Source: Myoxocephalus aenaeus (lineage: Eukaryota; Chordata; Actinopteri; Perciformes; Cottidae). Taken from it: DNA of 64,000 nt. The notes below the pieces were generated by a model. It searched no databases. It was not told the DNA's origin and worked only from the letters and a program-made list of their open reading frames with translations. Positions 36,801 to 47,452 of the stretch are shown here, in pieces. Location: assembly GCA_038501785.1 (NCBI GenBank), contig JBAMJR010000085.1, forward strand, positions 482,501 to 546,500, read 5' to 3'. A program made the position numbers and the translations under genes. Each line of letters begins with the position of its first letter. Within the stretch, counting starts at the first letter, position 1.

Positions 36801-39800
36801 GAAAAAACAACATTGGAAAATTGCCAGCCTTTCTCTCAGTTGGTCTTTTCACGCTGCTGGATGCTTTGGTTATTTAAATGCCCGAGTGAAAAACTGAGTG
36901 TAATTCAAACAGCATTCTAAATAAAATAAAATAAATCCAAATGCTCAGATGTACCAGTTGCTCAAAAAGGTAACTATCCTTTGGGTTCTGGACTCAAAAC
37001 AGAGCTGTTCTATGAGGTCATGAACAATAGCTTAAACTGTTTTCAATCTGAGCTATAAACCAAAATAAATATGCCTTTCTTATTTATTTGTTAATGTTGG
37101 GTGATCACAAACATTTTGTTTGAGTGAAATGTTTACAATGTTTTAATATTGTGCTTTTCTTTTAGGTGGATTGTAGATATGGAGGGAGCATCTGGCACAC
37201 TGTATGAAGGAGAGAAATTTCAGCTGCTTTTCAAATTTAGTGGTAGATATCCATTTGATTCACCTCAGGTAAGCACAAGTTGCTCCCCAGCCATCAGTGC
37301 ATGTTTGTATGTATATGTGAGGGTCTTTGTCTTGAAAAAGTCCTTTTCTGCTTCACCTGTCCTGTTGGCCTTCCTGACTAAATATCCATTTTCCATGATC
37401 GTTTGATTAAAGAATGAAGTTACTATTAAAGTAATCAAAACTGATTCATGCCGCAGGTAGAGTACAGGGATTCTCTTTTCCAAAACAAAATCAAAAGCTG
37501 CAGCGCTGTGTAAACAATCCTCTATATCCACTGGATGCCAGAAATAATCACATGAAACACTTTGGCTCTGCAGTGGTTAGTGGAATGAACCTCGGCTTGA
37601 AAACACTGTAGCCAGGAATCACTGACGGAGACACCAGTACAGAGCTCCCACTGAAGCCACAGTTGAGGGGATTAGTTTATTTCAACAATATTGTTTCACT
37701 CATTAGGAGCCTGGCTGTCTAAAAATAGAGAATGAGTAGGTGTAGAGGAAATCAGATAAACTAATTAGACAGCATCCTGTCAAATGGGAAGGACGAGCTG
37801 TCAAAGTGGCCCCTCTGCTGGATCTCTTGGGGCCCCTTGGGGATCTTCAGTCTTGACTGCTACAGTGTGTTATTGGTTGTGTGAGGAGCTTCAGTGGCAA
37901 TTCAAACTAAACTAAACAAACGTTGTGACCACTGGCCTACTGGAATTTAGTTATAACCTTTGCTTTCACAGCCTGTAGTGATATGTATTATCAAACAATA
38001 TTATTATGTCTATCGTTAATATTTTTACTGTATTGTTTCCATTGCAAAGAAAACAACTGTGTGGCGTTGATCTTGACTTTGGTTGGAAGGCGCTTTACAT
38101 TCTGATCCTTGCGTGTGGGAGCGAAGCTAGAACACTTCTGGCTGCTATTTTGACATGTGATTGGCTAAAATGATTAACATTATCTATTAGGGCTCAATTT
38201 CCTGGTTTATCCACCATGTATCATCCTGACTCGATAGATTTAGTTTTGAGTATATCCCTGTCTATTGGCTAGTGTCTAGACCAGGGTTCGGCAACCCGCG
38301 GCTCCGGAGCTGCATGCGGCTCTTTAGCCCGTCTGTTGCGGCTCCCTGAGGCTTTGACAAAAAAAAAAAAAAACGTTTTTATTCTTTTTTTTGCCAAGTG
38401 GAAAATATTTCAAACGGAATTCCTCTTATCTTGGCGTTTGAGGTGATATTGGGTCACTGAAAATAAAAATAAAAGTTTAAATATTTCTTTAACTAAAATG
38501 TGCGTCACATCCTGTCACGTCGCTGTCAAGCCTCTTCCCCTGCAGGTGCTACTCGTGATTCACAGAGCTTCGCCCTCGCTAAACTATCAACAGAGAAAGG
38601 TAGTTTAATTCTGCGTGGACGTATTAGTTTGCTTTCACTGCCAACAATGCTGCTGACCTGTATGCTGATATGTGGCGAGAAGTTATCAAACAACAAAACA
38701 TTTAATGTTGAAAGACTCTTCCATAACAAGCACACAGCATCTGCTGAAAAGTATAAAATAAGATAAAATAAGATAATCCTTTATTAGTCCCGCAGTGGGG
38801 AAATTTCAGGATTACAGCAGCCTTGCTCACAAGTGAATAAAAAGAATACAATAGAAACAAGTAATATAAATGAGCAGTAAAACAGTAGAGAAATATTAAT
38901 ATACAGACTAGAAAAGTACTTAAACGTATTGCACGTAAATACACGCTGCAGCAGAGCGATTTCTCAACTGCTGCAGCAAACTGAGCAAAGTAAATATACT
39001 TTCAGGAAGTGGATCACGTCTCCAAACTCCGCTGCTGGTTCTGTGGCAGCTCATGAGACAGTGAGGCGTCCGCTAGCAAAGACGGATCCGTCCACCTCAG
39101 TTTGCGGTGCTCTAAAAGTCCGTAGTGAGGACGCTCAGTGTAAACGTAGCAAAAGATATGCGGTTTAAAATGTAAAACTCACGTGAAGAGGACAGGTATC
39201 GAACCTGCTACCTTGCGGTTACAGGACGGACGCTCTACCACATGAGCCACAAATATAGACGGGACTCAAGGTCTGCTTAGTTGTGTTTTTAATGGACCTT
39301 AATGTAGCCGACACATGACTATTTTTTAGTTTGATAGTTATAAACAGGTAAAATAGCAATACAATGTCAACAATTTACTTTATTCTTGTTCTATAATTTC
39401 ATAAATACAACAAACTATAGTTTTTTGTACATATAATATAACTATATATACAAATTCTTCTCTGCATTTGACCCATCCCTGGATAGGGAGCAGTGGGCAA
39501 CCCTGTTCAGCTTCGCTTTAAGTTAGCTGACAAGTCTTCAGCTCTGTGTTATGAAGTCTCGTCTGAGAGGTTTCTGTGTCGCTGTGAGCTGAGCGACCTC
39601 GTAGCTGTTATGTGGCATTTTCTCGTGTTTTGTTCGGACGGCAAAAATACGATTGTTAAGCTAGCAGGTTAGCTGCTGTTTGCTTGACTTTCTCTCCATT
39701 ATATTTTTAGAATCTGCCGCGGGCCAATAAAAAAGGGCCGTAGTTTGGACACCCCTGGTCTAGACCATTCCTTGCATGGTGAACATGGGGCAGTTGTGTG

Positions 39801-41815
39801 TGTGTGTGTGAACGAGTTGAAATGTATGATTCTCCTGAAGTATTCTTGTGCGTTACAGTTTAAAACAATATATATATGAAAATATTTATTGAAACTTCTG
39901 TTGCACACAAATCAACAAACACAGTTGCCTCCAGTACCTGCCTGCTCGAAGCTCATGTTCCAACCTCCTGCGCTTCGTGTGTGTGTCTGATGATTCAGTA
40001 AATATTTGACCGGCTCTGTAAGCACGGAGCTTTCAGTTGTCATGATGTTTTGAGTGTAGTGCCGGCTTTACTTTTTGCTGCTATCTGTAACACTCATCCC
40101 GTCACCCCCTCTAGCCCTGTGATGGTGCACTCTCCTGTGAGGCCCCGTCTGGTGCCAGACGGCCTCAACCCATTGTTAGCCTCCATTACCCTCTTTGGCA
40201 ACGCTGGCTCCCCTCGTCTCGCTACTCTAGCACCGCTTGTCTTCTCTTCACACATTTCCTGTATCTCCCTGTTTAGCATGACTCTTGCACCCTTCTACTG
40301 GCTCATACCCACTCGTCCTTTTTTTTTATAGAGCATGTCTTCTTTATTTTGTAAAACATGTCTCTTCTCTTAGTCCCCCATTCTCTCTTGCCCTCTCTCA
40401 CACCATCCCGGCCCCTCTGTCCTAATCCCAGAGCCTCATGTTACTGTAGAAGGCTAAGCCTGAGTTTATACGGCAATCCTCATTATTTTCTGTCATTAAT
40501 GAAAAGAAATCTCAACTTTTTCCCAGACAAGAGACTCTCCCAAGTTGTATCTTTGACCACCAAACTGTGTAAATGTTTTAAAAATACAGAAATGTCGAAA
40601 TAATTTTACCTCCACCTTTTTATAGCAGGAGTATTCAGTTAAAATTCAGCGAGGTCCAGTTAGAGAAAATGTCATCATGCAAAGGTCCGGAACATCACAT
40701 TAATGTCCAATTTGCGCTATATGATGTTGTGCCATATGTATTGAAATAACCAACAGTTGTATTAACGTCTGTATGTAATCAACAACTGACTGTCAAATGA
40801 AATAATGTTATAACATCTAATCAATATTTATGATTACAGATTTCCAATTGAACTTGATTAATTATAAATAATAAATACTCTAATAATAAATACATTATCT
40901 TCTCTTATTTCAAGTAAAATAAAGGCTGGATTTAAAACAGAAAGCTTTTGAAAAATGTGACTCTTAAAAGAAAGTACTTAATTTTAGAAAAATGAATCTA
41001 ACTGAATTGTCCTGCAGCTTTAAATTCAGACCTTATTTGGGCGTCAAGCGATGTGGGGTTAGGGACTTTATCTGTGCTTATTAAACCACTCTGACCTCAG
41101 GGTTCTATTCTCTGACCTCAAGATTCTATGCTAAAAAGAGAAATATGTGTGCAGGGACTTTATCTGTGGTTATCACTTGTTTCAGCTCATTTCTCCTCTG
41201 ACATCATTGTTGGGTCAGTTAATTAATGTCTTAGGATTCTGATCATATTGGGCTCTTAGGTTTATTTTTCTGTGCCTTCATTTTGGATGTGAGTTGTTTT
41301 TAATAGGCTTTTAAAAAAGAATGTAAATGTCATATTCAATGATTAATCTTAATAACCTCTTATTTGTTGTTCTTTGTTTTCCTGTTTCAGGTAATGTTCA
41401 CAGGAGAGAATATACCTGTCCACCCTCATGTGTATAGTAACGGTCACATCTGTCTATCCATTCTAACGGAAGATTGGTCGCCAGCCCTCTCAGTGCAATC
41501 AGTTTGTCTTAGCATTATCAGCATGTTGTCCAGCTGCAAAGAAAAGGTAGGGAACCTGCCGGGGAGGGGAGGGCTATGTCAACTATATGCTCATTAAATG
41601 TTAAATCTAAATGCTGGTTTGTTTTTCCTGCAGAGACGACCGCCTGATAACTCCTTTTATGTAAGAACGTGTAACAAAAATCCAAAGAAGACAAAATGGT
41701 GGTATCATGGTGAGTATTTCCAGCCTCAAGGGGAGGACACATGTAGAAGTAGTTGCTTGTAAAGGTGATGTAATTTGAATCCTTTTTGTTTGCCTCCACA
41801 GATGATACATGCTAA
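32995..41815 (+). CDS. ube2w: Ubiquitin-conjugating enzyme E2 W (complete, six coding exons)
   Basis: UBE2W is the E2 that attaches ubiquitin to the alpha-amino group of protein N-termini; it works with RING E3s such as CHIP and FANCL. Coding exons are 32,995-33,009, 33,896-33,987, 37,166-37,268, 41,391-41,546, 41,634-41,709 and 41,802-41,815, all GT-AG. They join to 151 residues, the human length. The active-site cysteine is Cys91 in HICLSIL. In place of the usual E2 HPN motif it has HPH at 81-83, as in human UBE2W. The flexible tail KTKWWYHDDTC, which binds disordered N-termini, is unchanged. The start gives MASMQKRLQKELL, as in human. Confidence 0.97.
33010..33895 (+). other. ube2w: ube2w intron 1
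   Basis: 886 bp. CpG-rich to about 33,480, then AT-rich, with a poly-A/(AT)n stretch at about 33,769-33,802. A 92-codon minus-strand frame lies in the CpG-rich part but matches nothing I know. Confidence 0.85.
33896..33987 (+). CDS. ube2w: ube2w exon 2
   Basis: Acceptor cattctctcccaacag, donor gtaagt, 92 bp, leaves in phase 2 (CA, completed by G). Encodes helix 1 and the PPPGMTL segment. Confidence 0.96.
33988..37165 (+). other. ube2w: ube2w intron 2
   Basis: About 3.2 kb of AT-rich sequence with short simple runs and no clear mobile element or gene. Confidence 0.8.
37166..37268 (+). CDS. ube2w: ube2w exon 3
   Basis: Acceptor tgcttttcttttag, donor gtaagc, 103 bp. Encodes WIVDMEGASGTLYEGEKFQL and RYPFDSPQ of the E2 fold; leaves in phase 0. 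Confidence 0.96.
38752..38940. repeat. Nested dispersed repeat splitting the hAT transposase remnant
   Basis: Starts with tandem aaaataagata units, then tttattagtcccgcagtggg and a gattacagcagc segment. I recall this combination as a frequent retroelement 3' tail in fish genomes. It sits exactly between the two transposase pieces. Confidence 0.65.
39181..39255 (-). other. tRNA-like segment (SINE head or tRNA pseudogene)
   Basis: On the minus strand it reads an A-box-like TGGCTCATGTGG (39,238-39,249) and a perfect B box GGTTCGATACC (39,195-39,205), 32 nt apart, as in tRNA genes. The D-arm (GCTC...GAGC) and the T-arm (GCAGG TTCGATA CCTGT) can pair. The anticodon stem and acceptor stem do not pair well, so it is unlikely to be a working tRNA. 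It lies inside the hAT element. Confidence 0.6.
39445..39510. repeat. Fragment of a common teleost repeat
   Basis: Contains ttctctgcatttgacccatc and gggagcagtgggca, which I recall as a widespread motif in fish genomes. It is embedded in the hAT element. Confidence 0.45.
40627..40760. mobile_element. hAT-like fragment in ube2w intron 3
   Basis: Begins caggagtattcagttaaaat and continues with aggtccagttaga and aaaggtccggaac, resembling the left end of a frequent fish hAT family (CAGGGGTATTCAA type). The right end and target duplication were not found, so the 3' limit is arbitrary. Confidence 0.4.
41391..41546 (+). CDS. ube2w: ube2w exon 4 (active-site exon)
   Basis: Acceptor cctgtttcag, donor gtaggg, 156 bp, phase 0 to phase 0. 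Encodes residues 71-122 including HPHVYSNGHICLSIL with catalytic Cys91 and LTEDWSPALSVQSV. Confidence 0.97.
41634..41709 (+). CDS. ube2w: ube2w exon 5
   Basis: Acceptor gtttttcctgcag, donor gtgagt, 76 bp, leaving in phase 1. Encodes RRPPDNSFYVRT to WWYH. Confidence 0.96.
41802..41815 (+). CDS. ube2w: ube2w exon 6, coding part (last residues and stop)
   Basis: Acceptor tgcctccacag; 14 coding bases complete Asp and add DTC then TAA. An AATAAA overlaps the stop (41,814-41,819), but the long downstream UTR and second signal suggest it is not the main site. Confidence 0.92.
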
Positions 41816-44020
41816 TAAACAAACTTTGTAATAATCGTAGAAGAAAGAAGTCCTACTGACCTACGTAAAGCACTTTTTAATCATTCAGTCTTTGAACTCT
41901 GACCTTTTGACTGGAACAATGGACACCATGCGCTGGATGCTCTTGACTGCGTCTCCCCCCCCCTCCCATCCCCCTCTCTCTCCATGTGGGCAGTTGGATG
42001 CATGTTTTAGTCAAATGTAAAATAATGGAACGTTTTAGATGCACCCAAGATGGATAGTTTTTGGCAAAACGGTAGTAAAGCAGCGAGCAAGCAAGGTGGA
42101 TTTGTAGTGAGAAGATTATAATTCCTGTTTTAAGATTATTGTTACTTTTTTGTTTTTGTGTGTGGGTGCATTTTAAGGTCCTTGTGTTGTGCAATAATAA
42201 CTGATGGATGCATGCTTGGGCCTACAAAGAGAAATCCAAATCTGCTCGTTTTCTGGAAGGGATCTGACCATCATAACTCCGAGGAAATGCTTCATCTGTT
42301 TGTTTGTTTTAAATGATATGCACTGTGACAGTATCTAGTTCATGAAGGCACTATTCGTACGTTAACCCCAACTTGCAGTTGTACTGTAAGCAGTCCTCCA
42401 CTTATTTATCAGGTTAAAGGGTTTTCTTCATCTTCCAACTTGAGACCCGGTTGCAGCTCTTCCTGCATGTTGGACAACATGTCGGTACAGAGATGAGAGG
42501 TAACCTGGGAGTGCGCCTCCTCGTAAAGTTGGGCTGAACTTGTGTAGTGTTCACTAGTCCAGCCTTGACGACGTGCAGCGGCCTCTCTTCCGTTTAAAGA
42601 ATGTCTGTAAGAGAACGTGATCCATTTTAATTTGTACGATACTGATTTATATTTTCATGCGTTAATCTTCTAAAATCTTTGATTTTAATTGTTGAGTTCA
42701 TTTTTTGTACTTTTCAACTAGCTGATACTTTGAAAAGGGGGGTTATTTTTGATGGGCCAGTATATTAGGGATTTTTGTTGTTGTTGTATTTGTTATTTAA
42801 TTTAAATCTTCTTTTTGATCTCCAGAATGGTAGTGAATGACGAAAAGGAGAGTCTCGATAGAAGCCTTAAAGACGAGGCTTTTGTGATTTCCCCCCTGGT
42901 CAGAGTTTTGGCTCAGGTACTTTTTTCAATAAGGAGATCGCCTCTAAAAAAGAAAAATACCTATCAGATATTTTGAACTATATTTTCACCAAAAGAGACT
43001 GTTATGTAGTAAACTTATAACATGTCTGAAACTATTGTATATACGTCTTTAAATAGTTGGATGATGTGAACGAAGATTAGCAGACGATGCATTTACTTAA
43101 TAGCAGAATGATGATAGGAGTGCTTTATTTCATTGGAAGTTAGTCTGCATCTTTTGCTAATTAGGATGTGTACAGTCGGCAACAAACACTACTGTTGGTA
43201 AAAAAATAGAAAATAAAAAGTTTAGTAGTTTTACAGTGGGGATGCATGCAATTTTAAACCCTACATTTTCTTATTGGCACCAGACATTGTGACAACTTTT
43301 AGTCTTTCCATAACTTAGGTAATGGTTTATGTGATGGATACCCAGAGGCTGTGTGGCTCTTTGTCATTTCAGACGGTCGTCACTTCATTCCTAAAGAAAT
43401 GTTATCACCATTCAGTCAGAGATACTTGAATTTTCCATCTTGGGTTGTTTGTATTGCATTTTCTTTTTCCAGGGTCTAGCTGAGTTTCTTGAATGGACTT
43501 GAGTGAATGTTACGATACTCTATACTGTAGAGGAGATTACCACGGCACACCGCTATCTCAGAAACTATATTGATAACTTAAAGACATCTATTTAACCAAT
43601 GATTTTTTTGTTTTTTTATTTGTAAGCTTCATTGTAATGGTCTTGTCTGTTTTCACCATGCTGTGAGGAAACGACGATAGGCCTGAACATGATTGTGTAA
43701 ATGCTGTCACAACAGCATTTGAGTGGGGGACGAGAAGCCTTCGCCCAGTTTGGCAGTAGATCAGAGGAGATTTGAAAGACATGAGAGTGAAAGTGTTACA
43801 AGGTTTTGAATATGACATGTTTTAATTTTTCTTCCTTGTTTTTTCTTTTCTTTTTCTTTTCAATGTGGTTTGAACTCTTAGCTTGCAGGTTGTTGTGAGT
43901 GTTCAACACTAATGAGGGTGTGTTATTTATATTTGAAATTGTGTTCTGGGATGTGCAAGCTCCATGTAAAAGGTGCCTGTTCATTTTCATAATCAATAAT
44001 AAAAAGCAAAGATTAACTTT
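41816..44020 (+). other. ube2w: ube2w 3' untranslated region
   Basis: About 2.2 kb without a coding frame, ending near the AATAAA at 43,998. Mammalian UBE2W also has a long 3' UTR. The stretch is T- and A-rich. Confidence 0.6.
43998..44003 (+). terminator. ube2w: Polyadenylation signal AATAAA, probably for ube2w
   Basis: In the context tcaataataaaaagcaaag. It is followed within 40 bases by a T-rich stretch (ttaacttttattcaacc). Confidence 0.55.
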
Positions 44021-47000
44021 TATTCAACCTCGGTTTGCAGCCTCAAAGCCTTTTGTGGTTCTATGCTGACACGACTGAACACTGAATAGCCCCATTCTAA
44101 AGGGAGTGGTGGGTATAAGGATGATCACTCAAATCCAGGGAGAAAATCAAAAATACAGAAGTCACATCAGGAATGCCATGACACCAGATTGTCTCAGTGT
44201 CAATTGTCAGTCACACGGTAATGGTCAAACAATAAGATCTTTGCACTGCAACACATACAAATGTAGAATTTTAAGAATGTGATGCACATCATCAAGCATG
44301 TAAAATGACATCTGGCAAACAGACATTTTTACATAGCATTTCATGCATATCATTTCAGTAAGCTAAACTCATTAGAAAACGTTTTTCAGAAATATTCATT
44401 ATTATACTTATGTACAGGAATGCATTCCTTACCTGGCAACATTTTTTTTCAACATTGGCCAAACGTCATGTATTTTTTCCTTTTTATTTTGTTCAGCATA
44501 TGCTATTGGCTAAGCTTTAAAACGTGTTCATCAGTTAGTCTTTATAAACATTGAGTGTTGTGTATGTTAAAATGATTTAATCACAATCAGACACTCAACA
44601 CTGACACAAGACGAGTGGGCTAGTGGTGCCATCTAGTGTTCACGTGACGGTACATGTTACTCATGTCAGGTCTCTGATTCACACTTCATTTTTTTGGAGC
44701 CCCCCCCCCCCCCTCCCACACTTTGAAATACACGATTCACACTGTAAGTAAATGTGAGGGCCCTCTCCAGCTGTGGGACCCCAGAACCTCCCCCTATCAT
44801 CTGACTGGATGTGGTTTCTCGCACCAAGGGCTTGGCGGTAAGGGGACCAGACGTGATGGTCTTGTTCTTTGTGAAACACTCAACTTTAGGCCTCTTCAGA
44901 TTCAAGACCAAGGTAAACCCCTTCCCTCCGAAGTGCCCTTGGGCAAAGGCTGTAAATCCTACCAGCAGCATGGAGTGCTGTTCTTTGGGTGGTTATGTGC
45001 TCTCTAAAATAAAATAAAAACAGTCCAGCTCTAACTTTTCTAATTACCTTTGCAATTAAAGTCAATGAAGAAGCTTCCCTGAGAACAAAAATAGGCCAAA
45101 TCATTATTTTTGTACCCTACTGTATTTAAAAAAAAAAAGCTTTATATCACTTGTGCCTTTCAAATTCATAACACAAGTACAACAATTCAACCAAACCAAC
45201 CCGCATGCATGCTGTGTGAAGAAAACAAGTTTGCAAAGGTACATTTTTGTTCTGAATCAAAGTTGCACTGCTTCAGGCTCTGAGGAAGCGAACCAGGACT
45301 GAACCATTCATATGGTCGCGGGGGTGGCTGATACAGTCTACGATTCATTCAAGATTCGCCTCAAACTGCAATGATGGTACGTTAGTAATAAGCAATGCTT
45401 AACACTGACCACATAAACGAAACACAAACTGAATGCGATAAATATCAAAATGACCCGTCATTTCCCTTTTACTGGACATATTTAAAAACATTTACCCAGA
45501 CAAATAACGTGGTCTGTTCCCTCTTCCATCCAGTTCTCTTTAGTGTTTGCCAATGTCGGAGGTGTAACTGGGGTCTGGCCCTGGACAAAGGTAAAAAATA
45601 CACTAAGATATTTGTCCCTTTGTTGTTGGATGGTCTCTGGATGATTTCTCACGCTGTCGTCAGTCCACATATCATGTTGCGGGGGACTGAAACCCCCCAG
45701 ACTTTCGTGGAGGATGGGGCGGTATGGAGATGCTAGCGAGAGGGGTGCTCGGCCGATCAGCCATGATGAGCGTTAACCGGCTAAACTAGCGTTACTGGAG
45801 GTGGCTAGATAGTGTATATTCATCAGAGGGGGACCGCAGCGACATAATTACGACAGCATGTGTGCCTGCCAATTCTGTTGGTTTGTTCTGAGGAGCTGAC
45901 ATTTGCAGGAAATGCCGTTTTCTCGTTGGCAACGTTAGCTTCGTGCTAAGCTGGGCACAGTAGGAGCTGTACTGTAGGTTCAGGGGTTGCAGACAGCCCT
46001 GTAGCTTCTGTCAGTCAACCCCAACGTAACACCGCCTCCTGTGCGGGACGAGCCCGCAGTCCCGGTTGCGGTTCGTGCATGTTACTGTAAAAAGAGGTAC
46101 AGGACAAGCAAGGAAGGATCGGGACCTCGCGAAACCTCAGGGGCAAGCAGGCAGGATGTAGCGACACATATAAACAGACAGCATGCAATGAATTAACGTC
46201 ACAGATCAGAGTGCAAAATACTATTTTATTTCGTGGACACAGTCGATGTCAGTTGTTTTATGGACGTGCCGCTGCTCTTATGTTTACACCAATTAAATCA
46301 TGGCCCTTAACTGTAAACAATGGACACAGGTAACACCTGTAATCACGATTTCAGGGTGAAGCAAAACCCAAACCATGATTTTTGTCAGTCTTGCAGCTCA
46401 TTTCAAGTTGATTGGAGATATTGTCTATCACTTACAGGTGTAAGGTCCAAAGCCAGCATTTCATAAAGTGTCCCCAAGTGCAAGGCACTGGATTTCTCCA
46501 TACCCCAGGGGTTCAGTTCTGTCTCTGACTCTTTGCTCTGACCTCTGTGGGGAAGTGAAAAGAATTTCCCTTCAGTGCCTGCCACATATTAATGTGAACC
46601 AGTGGTGGAGCCATCTTGGCAAGATGTTGTGATACTAATTAATTTATTAAATTGGACTATCTCTATCTAAATCTTTTGTTGATGAAAAACACATGGTAGC
46701 AGATTATGTTACCTGTGGTGCATAGCCACAGTGTAATTGCATTCACCAAAATATTGCATGCATGTACAGATAACAAGGTTGATGTGTGTTTTGTTCCGCT
46801 GGATTGTTGGACCCTCTCCGCTGTGTTAACCTATGTCTAAATCATGGACCTCACTTTAGTCTCAAATAAAACGTGATTCAACTTCCTTTGTCTTTTTCGG
46901 GATGCTATCACAGGATTCTCTCCTTTTTCCGGGGAGCTTAGCAGCAGTAACATGAGCAAAGCTCCTTCAAATAGAGGTTCATTGTCTGGGTGTATTAGCT

Positions 47001-47247
47001 GCCAGTGGATCAGAATGTGAGATAGGCCTAGGGCTGCTCAGTTTGAAGTCAGTTCTACTGGCTTTGCACGCAGAAATCTGTCAAGTGACAGTGTACAGAT
47101 CGAATTTGAGCACCAACTGGTGTGAAATAATGATGCACAATTCATTATTTTCTTCAAACGTTTCAAAGCGCTAGTCTATTATATGAATCAAGTTGGTAAT
47201 GATCGGTGTGTTTCTAAAAAAACGTTAAAGTTGCCGTTTGGTTTCAG
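44021..47247. other. Spacer between ube2w and the first coding exon of stau2
   Basis: About 3.2 kb. It includes a 14-C run at 44,700-44,713, a CpG-richer block (about 45,560-46,160) that could be the stau2 promoter, and AT-rich sequence. No protein-coding gene could be supported on either strand. Part of it is probably a stau2 5' UTR intron. Confidence 0.6.
45560..46160 (+). promoter_or_regulatory. stau2: Candidate stau2 promoter region
   Basis: CpGs cluster here (ggtgctcggccgatcagcc, gtgcgggacgagcccgcagt, acctcgcgaaacctc) compared with the surrounding AT-rich sequence. The coding exon at 47,248 begins with a splice acceptor, so a non-coding first exon must lie upstream; this is the best place for it. 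No donor was placed with confidence. Confidence 0.35.
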
Positions 47248-47452
47248 GAATAGAGCATGGCTCAAGTGAAAGTACAGACCTCAGCACCCCTGGCTGGTCC
47301 TGGCCTCTCCCCCGGAGTTTCCCCGACGGCCATGGCCAGCCCAGGATCCTTGGGTCTGCAGCCCTCCATCAACGGCACAGGCCCGGCCCCCACACCCGCC
47401 TGCCCTGCTCCTGCAGTCGGATATGGGGACGCCCCTGTGTCTACATCGCCAG
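47248..47452 (+). CDS. stau2: stau2 first coding exon (ATG at 47,257)
   Basis: Acceptor gtttggtttcag, nine untranslated bases, then 196 coding bases to donor gtaaag, phase 1. Encodes a low-complexity Pro/Ala/Gly/Ser N-terminus. GC is far above the flanks. The ATG is in context gagcATGG. Confidence 0.88.

Larger units (their letters stand above)
38282..39757. mobile_element. hAT-type DNA transposon with later insertions, in ube2w intron 3
   Basis: Exact 8-bp target duplications GTCTAGAC at 38,274-38,281 and 39,758-39,765. Ends are CAGGGTTCGGC on the left and GGACACCCCTG on the right. Transposase remnants appear in two pieces: a zinc-finger-like stretch at about 38,662-38,757 (ICGEKLSNNKTFNVERLFHN, then KHTASAEKY) and, after an interruption, a stretch at about 38,950-39,110 containing KWITSPNSAA, resembling Charlie/ZBED-like hAT proteins. 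The interruption (about 38,757-38,940) is a different dispersed repeat. A tRNA-like segment lies further right. It is not active. Confidence 0.9.
37269..41390 (+). other. ube2w: ube2w intron 3, largely mobile-element derived
   Basis: About 4.1 kb. It holds the composite hAT element at 38,282-39,757 and a hAT-like fragment beginning near 40,627. The remainder is unremarkable. Confidence 0.85.

Noticed and set aside
45395..45736. Possible small gene between ube2w and stau2
   Set aside because: Frames on both strands overlap a CpG-richer block and do not resemble known proteins; more likely promoter sequence.
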